A stretch of 64,000 nucleotides of DNA, from the NCBI GenBank assembly GCA_016218575.1, contig JACRDN010000017.1, positions 62,001 to 126,000 on the forward strand. The letters are read 5' to 3'. The notes beneath the pieces are model-generated. The model saw only the letters and a list, made by a program, of their open reading frames with translations, was not told the origin of the DNA and did no database searches. The first letter of the stretch is position 1. Every line of letters begins with the position of its first letter. The translations under genes and the position numbers were made by a program. Shown one piece after another: positions 34,430 to 43,088 of this stretch. The stretch is from Elusimicrobiota bacterium. GTDB lineage: Bacteria > Elusimicrobiota > Elusimicrobia > UBA1565 > UBA9628.

Positions 34430-36436
34430 ATGCTGGCGGCCCCGGATATGGAGGAGCTGAGCAGTATCTTGGAGCCGGGCTCGCTTCTAACTTCGGAGGC
34501 CGACATCGCCGCCTACTCCTACGATGCGGCCCTGGATCGCGGGCGGCCAGAGGCCGTGGTCCTGGCGGCCACGGGCCGCGACGTTCAAGGGGCGGTGGCC
34601 TTCTGCGCGCGGCGCAAGACCCCCTTCACGGCCCGGGGGGCCGGAACCAACCTTTCCGGGGGGTGCATTCCCCTGCGGGGAGGGCTCATACTGGCCCTCT
34701 CGCGCTTGAACAAGATTCTCGAGATCGACACGGCCAGGGGCATGGCCGTGGTCGAGCCGGGAGTCGTCAACTTGAACCTCCAGAAGGAGCTTGAGAAAAT
34801 CGGCCATTTCTACGCCCCGGACCCGGCGAGCTTCAAGGTGTCCACCTTGGGCGGCAATATCGCGGAGAACGCCGGAGGGCCGCGCTGCCTCAAGTACGGG
34901 GTCACCACCAACCATGTCCTGGCTCTCGAGGTCGTCATGCCCGACGGCTCTCTGGAGAAATTTTCCCTGGAGGACCGCGGGCCCGAGATGCTGAGCCTCC
35001 TGGTGGGAGCGGAGGGAACGTTGGGCGTGGTGACCAAGGCCTGGGTCAAGATCCTTCCCCTTCCGCAGACCATCCGCACCTTCCTGGCGGGCTTCGGCTC
35101 CCTTGGAGCCAGCGTGGAGTGCGTTTCGGCCATCATCGCGGCGGGCGTGGTTCCCCGAGTTCTCGAGGCCATGGACAAGACCACGGTTGATTCCGTGGAG
35201 GCCTACGCCCACGCGGGTTACCCCAAGGCGGAGGCCGTCCTGCTCATCGAGCTGGACGGCCGGGTCGAGGATTTGCGCGGCGACGCCGAGCTTGTGGAAA
35301 GGCTCTGCCGGTCCCATGGGGCCTCGGATTTCAGGGCCGCCGAGGACCCCATCGAGCGCGAGAAGCTCTGGGAGGGCCGGCGCGGCGCCTATGCGGCCAT
35401 GGCTCGCCTGGCCCCCAATGTTCTGGTCGAGGACGGGGTCGTGCCGCGAGACCGCCTTCCCGAGATCGTGCGCCGCATCCAGGAGATCACCAGCCGCCGG
35501 GGACTGAGGGCCGGGCTTCTGTTCCATGCGGGGGACGGCAACATCCACCCCAACATCGCCTACGATGAGAGAAACGCGGAGGAGACCGCTCGGGTCAAGG
35601 AGGCGGGCCGCGAGATCCTCCAGGCCTGCGTCGAGCTCGGGGGCTCCCTTTCGGGAGAGCACGGCATCGGGATCGACAAGAGGGAGGCCATGGCCTGGCT
35701 GTTCAGCCCGGAAACCTTGGCCCTTTTCCGGCGCATCAAAAACGCATGGGATCCCGACAATCTGGCCAACCCCGACAAGCTCTTTCCCCTTTCCGGATCG
35801 GCGGCCATGCCGGGCTTCAAGCGCTCTTCGGCCAGGCCTTTGAGCCCCGGGGCGCGGGCCCTGAGCGATCGCGTGCGCGCTTGGTCGCGGGAGGGGCGCA
35901 AGATGGCGGTTTGCGGGAGCCTTTCCAAGATGAGCGCGCCGCCCGAAGGCCTTGAGCGCGCGAGCACCGCGGGCCTTGAGCGCGTGGAGATCGACTTGAA
36001 AAATTACGTGGCCGCGGCCGAGGCCGGGATTTCGCCGCGGGCCTTGCGTTCGGCGCTGGCCCAGAGAGGCGCCTACTGCCGCTTTCCCGCGGCCGAGGGA
36101 AGCTTGGGGGGCTTGCTCGCGGCCAGGCCATTTCCCGGGCTGCGCGACGATATATTGGGCATGCGCCTCCTCCTTTCCGATGGGAGCGTGGCGGAGCTGG
36201 GCGGCAAGGTGGTCAAGAACGTGGCCGGCTACGACGTTGCCCGCCTTCTCCTAGGTTCTTGCGGGACTTTGGGGATAATACTGGACGTAACCTTCAAGAT
36301 TTACTCGAGACATCAGGAAGTCCTGCCCATGGGGAAAATCGAGCTCTCCCCAATGCCCATCACTGCGCGATTTCTCGCCCTCAAAAAAGCCTTCGACCCC
36401 GCGGATCTCTGGGTGACTGCCAGTGACGTTGGGTGA
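34430..36436 (+). CDS. GlcD-GlcE fused FAD-linked oxidase
   Basis: This is a 668-residue fusion. Residues 1-470 are GlcD-like: FAD-binding PCMH domain with ARGAGTNLSGGCIPLRGG, STLGGNIAENAGGPRCLKYG, and a C-terminal domain with FHAGDGNIHPNI and SGEHGIGIDKR. Residues about 485-650 are a GlcE-like second FAD-binding region (FPAAEGSLGGLLAARPF, GGKVVKNVAGYDVARLLLGS). With GlcF, encoded 2 kb downstream, it should oxidise glycolate or D-lactate-type 2-hydroxy acids and pass electrons to quinone. GlcD and GlcE are usually separate genes. The start is 2 nt after the kinase stop. The C-terminus ends a little abruptly in an unusual TASDVG tail. Confidence 0.9.
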   Translation: MLAAPDMEELSSILEPGSLLTSEADIAAYSYDAALDRGRPEAVVLAATGRDVQGAVAFCARRKTPFTARGAGTNLSGGCIPLRGGLILALSRLNKILEIDTARGMAVVEPGVVNLNLQKELEKIGHFYAPDPASFKVSTLGGNIAENAGGPRCLKYGVTTNHVLALEVVMPDGSLEKFSLEDRGPEMLSLLVGAEGTLGVVTKAWVKILPLPQTIRTFLAGFGSLGASVECVSAIIAAGVVPRVLEAMDKTTVDSVEAYAHAGYPKAEAVLLIELDGRVEDLRGDAELVERLCRSHGASDFRAAEDPIEREKLWEGRRGAYAAMARLAPNVLVEDGVVPRDRLPEIVRRIQEITSRRGLRAGLLFHAGDGNIHPNIAYDERNAEETARVKEAGREILQACVELGGSLSGEHGIGIDKREAMAWLFSPETLALFRRIKNAWDPDNLANPDKLFPLSGSAAMPGFKRSSARPLSPGARALSDRVRAWSREGRKMAVCGSLSKMSAPPEGLERASTAGLERVEIDLKNYVAAAEAGISPRALRSALAQRGAYCRFPAAEGSLGGLLAARPFPGLRDDILGMRLLLSDGSVAELGGKVVKNVAGYDVARLLLGSCGTLGIILDVTFKIYSRHQEVLPMGKIELSPMPITARFLALKKAFDPADLWVTASDVG

Positions 36437-36497
36437 CTTGATTCGCGCGTAGTCCCAGCCTATCCTTAACGTAGGTTCGTCGGACAGGGAAAAGTCC

Positions 36498-38480
36498 GTG
36501 GTAAAGACCATTCAAGTCCTTCTGATCGAAGACAACCCCTCGGACGCGGAGTTGATTCGGCGCCACCTGTCCAAGGAAAGTTCGGCGCTCTTCCAATTGA
36601 CCACGGTCGAGCGGCTGTCCGAGGCCTTGGGTATTTTGGCCGAGCGCGGCTTCGACGCGGCCCTGCTGGACCTGCAGCTGCCCGACGCCAAGGGAGAGGA
36701 GATTTACGCCCAGGTCCGCGCCAAGGCCCCCGACCTTCCCATCATCATCTGCACCGGCACCTTCCTTGAAGAGCAATTGGCTCTAGATGCCTTGAAGCGC
36801 GGGGCGCAGGACTATCTCAGCAAGGATCAACTGAGCGGGTTCGTGCTCTCCAAGGCCATCCGCTATTCAATCGAGAGAAAATCCGTGGAAAAGGAGCTGG
36901 CCCGAGCCCGGGACATGGCCCTCGAGCTGGCCCGTCTCAAATCCCAATTCCTGGCGAACATGAGCCATGAGATTCGAACGCCCTTGACCGCCATCGTGGG
37001 CATGGCCGACTTCCTGGCCGAGGCGGAGCTGGCGCGCGACTACCGAGAACACCTGGACATACTGCGCCGGGCCGCGGACGCGCTTATGCGCACCATCAAC
37101 GACATCCTCGACTTCTCCAAGATCGAGGCCGGGATGATGAAGCTGGAAAGGGTTCCCTTTGATTTGAGAAAGCTCATCGAGGACGCCTGCGAGATGCTGG
37201 CCCCCGCCGCCCAGGCCAAGGGCGTGGAAATGATATTTTTCATGTCTCCCGAGACCCCTGCTTTACTTGTCGGCGATCCCCTGCGCCTGCGCCAAGTCCT
37301 GGTCAACCTGCTCAGCAACGCCGTGAAGTTCACGCACGTCGGGGAAATCGTCCTCGAGGTGTTTCCGCGGCGCGGAATTCCGGGGAACGGCCGCGCGCGG
37401 CTGCGCTTCGAGGTGCGCGACACCGGAATAGGCGTGCCCGCGCAGGCCGAGGCCCATCTTTTCGAGGCCTTCATCCAGGCGCAGGACTCGACCTCTCGCT
37501 ATTACGGGGGCACGGGCCTGGGCCTGGCGATCTGCAAGAAACTCGTCGAGCTCATGGGCGGTGAAATCGGCTACGAGAGGCGCCCCGGGAAGGGAGCCCT
37601 GTTCTGGTTTTGCATGAACCTCGAGAAGCAGTCGGCGGGAGCCGACGCTCAGGCGCCGGAGGGAGACTTCGCCGCGCTCCGGGCGCTCGTTATCGACGAC
37701 AACCATACCAACCGCCGCATTCTCAAGGAGCAGCTCATGTCCTGGACTTTCCGGCCGAGCGAGGCGGCGGGCCCGGCAGAGGCCCTGGAGATTTTGCGGG
37801 CCGGGGCCGGGCGAGATCCTTTCGGGGTGATCCTCCTCGACTTCCAAATGCCTCAGATGGACGGCTTGGCTTTGGCCCGGGAGATTCGGAAGCTGCCGGG
37901 TCTGGAGCGGGACCCTCCCATCATCCTCATGACCTCGGGGGCGAGTTCCCCGAGCGCGCCAGAGACCCTTAGAAACTTGGGGATCGCGGCTTTCCTCACC
38001 AAGCCCGTCAAGAAGTCCACGCTGTACGACTGCCTGATCCATGTTCTCACCAGGCTTGCCGAACCGGCTCCTCGAAAGCCCCGACGCGCCAAGGGGCCGG
38101 CCAAGCCGTGGAAGCTGCTCTTGGTCGAGGACAACCCGGTCAACCAGAGAGTGGCCCTGCTCCAACTCGAGAAGCTGGGCTACGAGAACATCAAGATCGC
38201 CCATAACGGCCGAGAGGCCGTGGAATTGATCTTGGGGCAGTCCTTCGACATCGTCCTCATGGACTGCCAGCTCCCCGATATGGACGGCTATAAGACCGCC
38301 GCCGAGATCCGCAAGCTCGAGGGAAAATCCCACCACATCCCCATCGTGGCCCTGACGGCCCATGCCCTGGAAGGCGACAGAGAGAAGTGCCTGGCCGCGG
38401 GCATGGACGATTACCTGTCCAAGCCGGTGGTGATGGAAACCCTGGCCCAGGTCTTGTCCCGCTGGGAACCCCCCGTTTAA
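36498..38480 (+). CDS. hybrid histidine kinase (REC-HisKA-HATPase-REC-REC)
   Basis: This is a 660-residue multi-domain kinase without membrane segments. An N-terminal receiver (LLIEDNPSDAELI; Asp in ALLDLQLPD) is followed by HisKA with NMSHEIRTPLTAIVG. The HATPase has NLLSNAVKFTHVG, VRDTGIGVP and GTGLGLAICKKL. Two C-terminal receivers follow (ALVIDDNHTNRR with VILLDFQMPQMDG, and LLVEDNPVNQRV with IVLMDCQLPDMDG). It should run an internal phosphorelay. The GTG start has no strong Shine-Dalgarno. It splits the GlcDE fusion from GlcF, which suggests a regulatory link to that pathway. Confidence 0.92.
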   Translation: MVKTIQVLLIEDNPSDAELIRRHLSKESSALFQLTTVERLSEALGILAERGFDAALLDLQLPDAKGEEIYAQVRAKAPDLPIIICTGTFLEEQLALDALKRGAQDYLSKDQLSGFVLSKAIRYSIERKSVEKELARARDMALELARLKSQFLANMSHEIRTPLTAIVGMADFLAEAELARDYREHLDILRRAADALMRTINDILDFSKIEAGMMKLERVPFDLRKLIEDACEMLAPAAQAKGVEMIFFMSPETPALLVGDPLRLRQVLVNLLSNAVKFTHVGEIVLEVFPRRGIPGNGRARLRFEVRDTGIGVPAQAEAHLFEAFIQAQDSTSRYYGGTGLGLAICKKLVELMGGEIGYERRPGKGALFWFCMNLEKQSAGADAQAPEGDFAALRALVIDDNHTNRRILKEQLMSWTFRPSEAAGPAEALEILRAGAGRDPFGVILLDFQMPQMDGLALAREIRKLPGLERDPPIILMTSGASSPSAPETLRNLGIAAFLTKPVKKSTLYDCLIHVLTRLAEPAPRKPRRAKGPAKPWKLLLVEDNPVNQRVALLQLEKLGYENIKIAHNGREAVELILGQSFDIVLMDCQLPDMDGYKTAAEIRKLEGKSHHIPIVALTAHALEGDREKCLAAGMDDYLSKPVVMETLAQVLSRWEPPV

Positions 38481-38482
38481 GT

Positions 38483-38488
38483 TACAAT
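38483..38488 (+). promoter_or_regulatory. -10 box (TACAAT) before the GlcF gene
   Basis: TACAAT ends 9 nt before the ATG at 38498, just after the kinase stop codon. There is no Shine-Dalgarno between them. GlcF may thus have its own leaderless promoter apart from read-through. Confidence 0.4.
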
Positions 38489-38497
38489 AAAATCCTC

Positions 38498-39796
38498 ATG
38501 GGTCGAACCTTGGGCCGTCTCCTCACCGATCTGGGGGAGCGATCCTCCTATGATGCGGCCAGCCAATGCAGCCGCTGCGGGTACTGCGAGCAGGCCTGCC
38601 CGACTTACGTGGCCACGGGGCGTGAATCGCGATCGGCGCGGGGCAGGAATCAGTTGGTGCGACTGATCATCGAGGGCAAGCTTTCCGATCCCCAGACCGC
38701 CCGGGAGGCGCTTGCCACCTGCCTTCTCTGCGGCGCCTGCAGCACGGCCTGCTACGCCCATGTGCCTACCGCGGATTTGGTGCTGGAGGGGAGGCGGCTC
38801 CTTCAAGAAAAGCCCTCCCGGTTGGCACGCTGGATCGGCAGCCTTCTACTGGACGAGCCGCGACTTCTGGAGAAGGGGCTCAAGGCCGCGTATTTCTTGA
38901 AGCGCCTCGGCGCAGCGCGGCTGGCGCGGCCTTTCCTGAGGGCCCTGGGCTTTCCCGGCGTGGCCGAGGCCGATGCGCACGTTGAGCAGGCGCCGCGGGA
39001 ATTTCTCCACGAGCGGCTCTCGAAGCTTCCGGTCCCAGCCGCGCCTTCCTGGATTTACTTCGCCCCTTGCGGGCCCAATTATCTCTACCCCGAAGTGGGG
39101 CTTGCCACCGTCTCGGTCCTGGGTGCCGCGCGCGGGCCCGGAAGATTTTTCGGCAACGATTGCTGCGGCCTCCTCTGCTACAACTATGGGGGCCTGGACC
39201 AGGCCCGAGCCTTGGCCCGGAAAAACATGGAGAAGGCCGAGGTCGTGGACGGGCAAGCCCCGATCGTGGCGGACTGCTCCTCCTGCGCCGCGTTCTTGAA
39301 AACTTATCCCCAGCTCTTTCTAGGTGAGCCGGAGCTTCGCCGGAAGGCCGAGCGCTTCGTCGGCCGCGTTCAGGACGCGGTAGAGGCTTTCGGCTCCGAC
39401 CAGGCGATCGAGGCGTGGGGAGGGCCGACGGCGGGTGGGAAAGTCGTCTACCACAACTCCTGCCGGGCCTGCCACGGCCAGGGCTTGGCCGTTCCCAGGC
39501 GGCTCCTGCGCGGCCTTTGCGGCGGTTCCTACGCGGAGCTTCCCGAGTCGGACGTTTGCTGCGGGGGGGCCGGCGCGTTTTCGTTCACCCAGCCCGAGCT
39601 TTCCGACGAGGTCCTCAAGCGCAAGATCGGCTGCGTCGCCTCCGTTCAGGCCGAACTCGTTCTCGCGAGTTCCACCTCCTGCCTGATCCAGCTTGCCCGC
39701 GGGTTGAAGAAATACTATCCTGAAGGCAAGGTCATGCATCTAAGCGAGTTCCTCGCTCAAAGAATACCCCGAGATGGGACGACGACAGGAGCTTGA
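38498..39796 (+). CDS. GlcF-like iron-sulfur (Fe-S)-binding oxidoreductase subunit
   Basis: This is a 432-residue protein. Two 4Fe-4S motifs lie at the N-terminus (CSRCGYCEQACP and CLLCGACSTACY), and two CCG-type domains at the C-terminus (FAPCGPN...NDCCGLLCY and YHNSCRACHGQG...DVCCGGAGAF). This is the GlcF/LutA/HdrB-like layout that couples 2-hydroxy-acid oxidation to the respiratory chain. It should be the partner of the GlcD-GlcE fusion, despite the kinase gene between them. The ATG at 38498 is used; an in-frame upstream extension lies inside the kinase gene. Its 3' end overlaps the GAF/HD-GYP gene by 23 nt. Confidence 0.92.
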   Translation: MGRTLGRLLTDLGERSSYDAASQCSRCGYCEQACPTYVATGRESRSARGRNQLVRLIIEGKLSDPQTAREALATCLLCGACSTACYAHVPTADLVLEGRRLLQEKPSRLARWIGSLLLDEPRLLEKGLKAAYFLKRLGAARLARPFLRALGFPGVAEADAHVEQAPREFLHERLSKLPVPAAPSWIYFAPCGPNYLYPEVGLATVSVLGAARGPGRFFGNDCCGLLCYNYGGLDQARALARKNMEKAEVVDGQAPIVADCSSCAAFLKTYPQLFLGEPELRRKAERFVGRVQDAVEAFGSDQAIEAWGGPTAGGKVVYHNSCRACHGQGLAVPRRLLRGLCGGSYAELPESDVCCGGAGAFSFTQPELSDEVLKRKIGCVASVQAELVLASSTSCLIQLARGLKKYYPEGKVMHLSEFLAQRIPRDGTTTGA

Positions 39797-40949
39797 GAAG
39801 CGCCAGACGCTGCTCGCCCGGTTCGGCCGTCTGATCGCGGCGGAAAGAAGGCTCGGGGCTCTTCTCACCATCATCGCCGAGGAAGTGCGCCATATCTTGG
39901 CCGCCAATCGCTGCTCGGTTTTCCTGGTCGACGGCTACAAAGGCGAGCTCTGGACCAAGGTCTCGGTCGGCATGGAGGAGAAGATCCTGCGCATTCCCAT
40001 GGGCCAGGGGATCGCGGGCTTTGTGGCCAAGACCGGGAGTGCCGTCAACATCCGCGACGCCTACCGCGACACGCGCTTCACGCAGGACTTGGACCGCATC
40101 ACCGGCTACCAGACGCGCAGCGTGCTGGCCGTGCCCTTGAAGGGCCGCGACGGCAAGGCCCTGGGGGTATTCGAGGTTCTCAATAAGAATAAGGGCGCCT
40201 TCAACGACGAGGACGAGGGGCTCCTGAGAATACTGGCCACGATGGCGGCTTCCTTCATCGAGAACGCCTCGCTTTACGAGGACCTGCGCAAGTCCCACCT
40301 GGAGACGATTTACCGCATGGCCTTGGTCGCGGAGTTTCGCGACCAGCAGGACACCGGCAAGCACCTGCGCCGCATGAGCCGCTTCTCGGGGATACTGGCC
40401 TCCGCCATCGGAATGAGCTATCAGGAGTCCGAGGACATCCGCTACGCCTCTCCCCTCCACGACATCGGCAAGGTCGCCATCCCCGACTCCATCCTGCGCA
40501 AGCCAGGCAAGCTCAGCGACCAGGAATACGACGAGATGAAGAAGCACACGATTTACGGCGGCCAGATGCTCACCAACGCCGAGAGCCGCCTCCTGCGCCT
40601 GGCCGCGCGCATCGCCATCGCCCACCACGAGCATTTCGACGGCTCCGGCTACCCTTACGGCTTGAAAGGGGCCGAGATTCCCATCGAGGCGCGCATCGTC
40701 TCGGTCGCCGACGTGTTCGACGCTTTGGTCTCCAAAAGGGTTTACAAGGGCGCCTGGACCGTGGAAGAGGCACGGTCCTACATCAAGAACCAGGAAGGCA
40801 AGCTCTTCGATCCGGACGTGATCGCGGCTCTTTTCAAGACCTGGGACGAGATATTGACCGCCATGGACGAGGAGAACCGGCGCATTCTCGAGGACGAGAC
40901 GCTCAAGGCCTCCTTCGTCGAGCCCGCCAATAAAGGCCCTCTCCTTTAG
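39774..40949 (+). CDS. GAF and HD-GYP domain protein (putative cyclic-di-GMP phosphodiesterase)
   Basis: This is a 391-residue cytoplasmic protein. A GAF domain (about 25-165: RCSVFLVDG, MGQGIAGFVAKTG, VLAVPLKGRDG) precedes an HD-GYP domain (about 175-365) with His229-Asp230 and the full signature HHEHFDGSGYP at 284-294. HD-GYP enzymes hydrolyse cyclic-di-GMP; the GAF domain would sense a small ligand. It follows the histidine-kinase cluster and overlaps the GlcF gene. A good intrinsic terminator begins within its last codons. Confidence 0.93.
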   Translation: MGRRQELEKRQTLLARFGRLIAAERRLGALLTIIAEEVRHILAANRCSVFLVDGYKGELWTKVSVGMEEKILRIPMGQGIAGFVAKTGSAVNIRDAYRDTRFTQDLDRITGYQTRSVLAVPLKGRDGKALGVFEVLNKNKGAFNDEDEGLLRILATMAASFIENASLYEDLRKSHLETIYRMALVAEFRDQQDTGKHLRRMSRFSGILASAIGMSYQESEDIRYASPLHDIGKVAIPDSILRKPGKLSDQEYDEMKKHTIYGGQMLTNAESRLLRLAARIAIAHHEHFDGSGYPYGLKGAEIPIEARIVSVADVFDALVSKRVYKGAWTVEEARSYIKNQEGKLFDPDVIAALFKTWDEILTAMDEENRRILEDETLKASFVEPANKGPLL

Positions 40950-40981
40950 CTGGAAGCGAGGGCCTGCCTTTATTATTTTTG
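40929..40981 (+). terminator. intrinsic terminator after the HD-GYP gene
   Basis: AGGCCCTC (40934-40941) pairs with GAGGGCCT (40958-40965). Flanking AATAAAG/CTTTATT can extend the stem with a small bulge, and the T-rich run TTATTATTTTT follows. The stem starts inside the stop region of the HD-GYP gene. It closes the tryptophanase-to-HD-GYP gene cluster. Confidence 0.8.
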
Positions 40982-41025
40982 TATAATAAAAACCGCAAAC
41001 GCGGCGGCCTCCTTTGCGGCTGCGC

Positions 41026-41044
41026 GCCTCCCCGCGGGGGAGGC
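41026..41044. repeat. GC-rich hairpin before tRNA-Gly
   Basis: GCCTCCCC, a GCG loop and GGGGAGGC form a perfect 8-bp stem 9 bp before the tRNA. TATAAT at 40982-40987 upstream could be the tRNA promoter; the hairpin would then be in the 5' leader. Confidence 0.5.
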
Positions 41045-41053
41045 TTGCGACAC

Positions 41054-41127
41054 GCGGGCGTGGTTCAATGGTAGAACGGGTCCTTGCCAAGGATCAGACG
41101 AGGGTTCGATTCCCTTCGCCCGCTCCA
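41054..41127 (+). tRNA. tRNA-Gly (anticodon GCC)
   Basis: A complete cloverleaf can be drawn. The acceptor GCGGGCG pairs with CGCCCGC. The D-arm contains GGTTCAATGGTAGAAC, the anticodon loop TTGCCAA carries GCC, and the T-loop is GGTTCGATTCC. The 3' CCA is encoded (TCCA at 41124-41127). The last part of this gene is repeated at 45492-45506, suggesting use as an integration site. Confidence 0.95.
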
Positions 41128-41130
41128 GTT
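41116..41130 (+). repeat. 15-bp direct repeat, left copy (tRNA-Gly 3' end; candidate att site)
   Basis: TCGCCCGCTCCAGTT spans the tRNA 3' acceptor, CCA and 3 bp beyond. The identical 15-mer occurs at 45492-45506. The 4.36 kb between them carries a complete ECF sigma regulon but no recognisable integrase. Confidence 0.55.
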
Positions 41131-41150
41131 TCCCGCGTATTGGGCATGGC

Positions 41151-41552
41151 ATGAGATTTCCGCGAGCCCGATTCCAAAGTCTGGCAGAGAAGGCCCTTGG
41201 CGAGCTTCCCAGGCGTCTGCGCGCGCTCTTGTACAACGTCGGCATCGACATCAAGGAGAAGCCCGGGGCCGAGGCCGGGAAATGGAAGGGTTCTAGCACT
41301 TTGCTCGGCCTCTACTCGGGCCTTAAGCGCAGCGAGATGGCCAGCCCCGTTTCCGGGACCTATCTGCCCGCGCGCATCGTCCTCTACAAGAAGAACATCG
41401 AGGACCGTTGCGCCAGCGAAAAAGAGCTGGCGCGCATGATCCGCCACACCCTCTTTCATGAGATCGGCCACCACCTAGGCTTTGGCGAGGATGAGATACG
41501 CAAGAAGTGGCCCGATCAGTCGAACCGGCAGTCGAGCCCGGCCGATGCGTAG
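41151..41552 (+). CDS. zincin-like metallopeptidase family protein
   Basis: This is a 133-residue protein of the minimal zincin family (PF06262-type). The motif FHEIGHHLGF has zinc ligands His103 and His107 with catalytic Glu104 and an extra His108. A preceding beta-strand (ARIVLYKKNIEDRC) is typical. It has no signal peptide, so it acts in the cytoplasm; a substrate is not known for the family. It begins 24 nt after the tRNA-Gly gene. Its 3' end overlaps the convergent beta-barrel gene by 37 nt, so its tail (SNRQSSPADA) may be variable. Confidence 0.85.
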   Translation: MRFPRARFQSLAEKALGELPRRLRALLYNVGIDIKEKPGAEAGKWKGSSTLLGLYSGLKRSEMASPVSGTYLPARIVLYKKNIEDRCASEKELARMIRHTLFHEIGHHLGFGEDEIRKKWPDQSNRQSSPADA

Positions 41553-42283
41553 ACAGCCGCGCGCGCGCCCTGCTCCCAGGAAAAAGCGAAGCGTGCCGCC
41601 AGAGGCCCGTTGAGGGGGACGGTCCAACTGACCGTTTCGCTGACGATAGCCGCGGCATACGACGCAAGCCCCACTGTCGCCCGCAGGCCCACCGTCGTAG
41701 CCCCGGCCGGCAGGCGCGCGTAGCCCGAGAATTCATTATAAGTAAAGCGGTCTGAAGTCGCGGCGATTCCGGACTGGACCTTGCCGCGGATGCGGCCGCG
41801 CACGATCTTCTGGTCGCCGCGGATCACGGTCGAACCCCCGATCGAGCCCGTGGTGTAGCGATATTCGGTTCCGAGCGTGGGCCAGTTGAAGTCGCGCTCG
41901 ACTCCCGTCTCAAGCGTGATCGAGCTTGAGCTGTCATCGGAATCCCGGAAGCTCCCGACGGAGAAACCCAAGCCGCCTTTGACGCGCAGATCTTCGCGCA
42001 AGTCTTTCCAGGCCCCGCCGCCCAGGGAAAAACGTCGCGAGTCGATGTCGGCGCCGTATTCGCTCCAGAGGTACGGGGAAAGCTTCGGGCCACGCCACAG
42101 CGCGTCGCCGTAGACGCCGAAGCGGCGGTAGCCTCCGGAACCGGCCGACAGCACGGCTCCGCCCCCGCCCATCGCCCCGGGTTTTTTCGGCGCACGCTGC
42201 GACTCGGGCAGGACCTCGGCCATGGCCGCCGGCGCGGCCAAACTTAGGCCCAATACGGCCGCTATGATCCATTGCTTGTCCAT
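41516..42283 (-). CDS. outer membrane beta-barrel protein of the ECF operon
   Basis: This is a 255-residue exported protein with signal peptide (QWIIAAVLGLSLAAPAAMA). A Gly-rich linker is followed by ten or so amphipathic strands (FGVYGDALWRG, LGFSVGSF, TEYRYTTGSIGG, YASAGLDCRF) near the C-terminus, a small outer-membrane barrel. The family is not recognised. The ATG is preceded by GGGGAG. It is the fourth gene of the leftward operon that begins with the ECF sigma factor, 14 nt after the DUF3106-like gene, so it should be induced with them. Confidence 0.78.
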   Translation of the reverse strand: MDKQWIIAAVLGLSLAAPAAMAEVLPESQRAPKKPGAMGGGGAVLSAGSGGYRRFGVYGDALWRGPKLSPYLWSEYGADIDSRRFSLGGGAWKDLREDLRVKGGLGFSVGSFRDSDDSSSSITLETGVERDFNWPTLGTEYRYTTGSIGGSTVIRGDQKIVRGRIRGKVQSGIAATSDRFTYNEFSGYARLPAGATTVGLRATVGLASYAAAIVSETVSWTVPLNGPLAARFAFSWEQGARAAVYASAGLDCRFD

Positions 42284-42297
42284 ATATCTCCCCTACG

Positions 42298-42681
42298 CTA
42301 ACGGCGGGGACCGTGATCGTGGCGCGGACGGTCTTCTCGCGTGGAGCGCGGACTGCGGTCAAGCCGCTGGCCTGTCTCGCGTCGCCGTTGGCTGATATCG
42401 CGCGCGTTCCGGTGCTCCGGCCGGGCCGGGCGAGGCAGGCGCGCGTTTGGCGCGCGTTTCAGGAGCTCGGCGCGGCGGGATTGCGGCAGACTCCGGTAAA
42501 GGACGAAGCGCTCGCGCAGCAGCCGGCGCTTCTCCGGGGTCATGGTCTGGTAGCGCTCGTAGTTCCTAAGAATCTTCTCACGGCGCGCCTGAGGCAGGGC
42601 CTGCCAGCGGGACTCCGGGGAATCGGCGGCTTGGACCGATCCGAGCAAGGCGAAGAAGAGCAACGCTGCGCGCAGGGTCAT
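42298..42681 (-). CDS. DUF3106-like exported protein
   Basis: This is a 127-residue protein with a signal peptide (LRAALLFFALLGSVQA). A short repeat-like region is WQALPQARREKILRNYERYQ then MTPEKRRLLRERFVLYRSLP, matching DUF3106 (Trp/Pro/Arg spaced helices). The C-terminal third is very rich in Arg, His and Pro. DUF3106 genes commonly lie beside ECF sigma/anti-sigma pairs, and the protein is thought to act in the periplasm, possibly as a sensor like CpxP or RsrA partners (inference). The start overlaps the anti-sigma stop by 4 nt. Confidence 0.8.
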   Translation of the reverse strand: MTLRAALLFFALLGSVQAADSPESRWQALPQARREKILRNYERYQTMTPEKRRLLRERFVLYRSLPQSRRAELLKRAPNARLPRPARPEHRNARDISQRRRETGQRLDRSPRSTREDRPRHDHGPRR

Positions 42682-43088
42682 GGCTTGGGCGCCTCCCAGT
42701 TCTCCAGCACATCCAGGCACTCGAAAAACTCGGGGTTCTCCAGTACCTCTGCGGGCGGCAGGTTGGCGCGGGTCTTGACCGAGGAAAGGCTCCAGAAGAA
42801 GAAAGCAGCGGCGGCCAGGGCCAAAGCGGGGGCCCAGCGCGGGGCCTTCGCCCGCCCTCCTCTTGCGGCGGCCCGCGTCCTGGCGGCCAGACGGGCGAAA
42901 CGGTTCTCGGGCAGCAGGCCGTCAAGGCTGGGCGCGCCGGCGGCGCAAAAGGCCTTGAATTTATCGAGCTCGCCGCGGCAGGAAGGGCAGGCCTGCGCAT
43001 GCCTCAAGAAAGATTCGGCGACGGCCCCGGCTTGCGGCCAGCAGGACCAGAGGTCCTCGCGCCATGCCCTGCAGTCTCGGGCGTTCAT
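42678..43088 (-). CDS. membrane-bound anti-sigma factor with zinc-finger motif
   Basis: This is a 136-residue protein. Residues His30, Cys34 and Cys37 (HAQACPSC) form the Hx3CxxC zinc-binding motif of ZAS anti-sigma factors. One membrane helix follows at about 84-103 (WAPALALAAAAFFFWS), with a short periplasmic tail (about 104-136). It should hold the ECF sigma factor at the membrane until an envelope signal releases it. It overlaps the sigma gene by 4 nt and the DUF3106-like gene by 4 nt. Confidence 0.9.
   Translation of the reverse strand: MNARDCRAWREDLWSCWPQAGAVAESFLRHAQACPSCRGELDKFKAFCAAGAPSLDGLLPENRFARLAARTRAAARGGRAKAPRWAPALALAAAAFFFWSLSSVKTRANLPPAEVLENPEFFECLDVLENWEAPKP

Noticed and set aside
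41026-41044. CRISPR or riboswitch-like structure at the tRNA leader
   Set aside because: A single short GC hairpin with no repeats or spacers; no such arrays were seen anywhere in the window.
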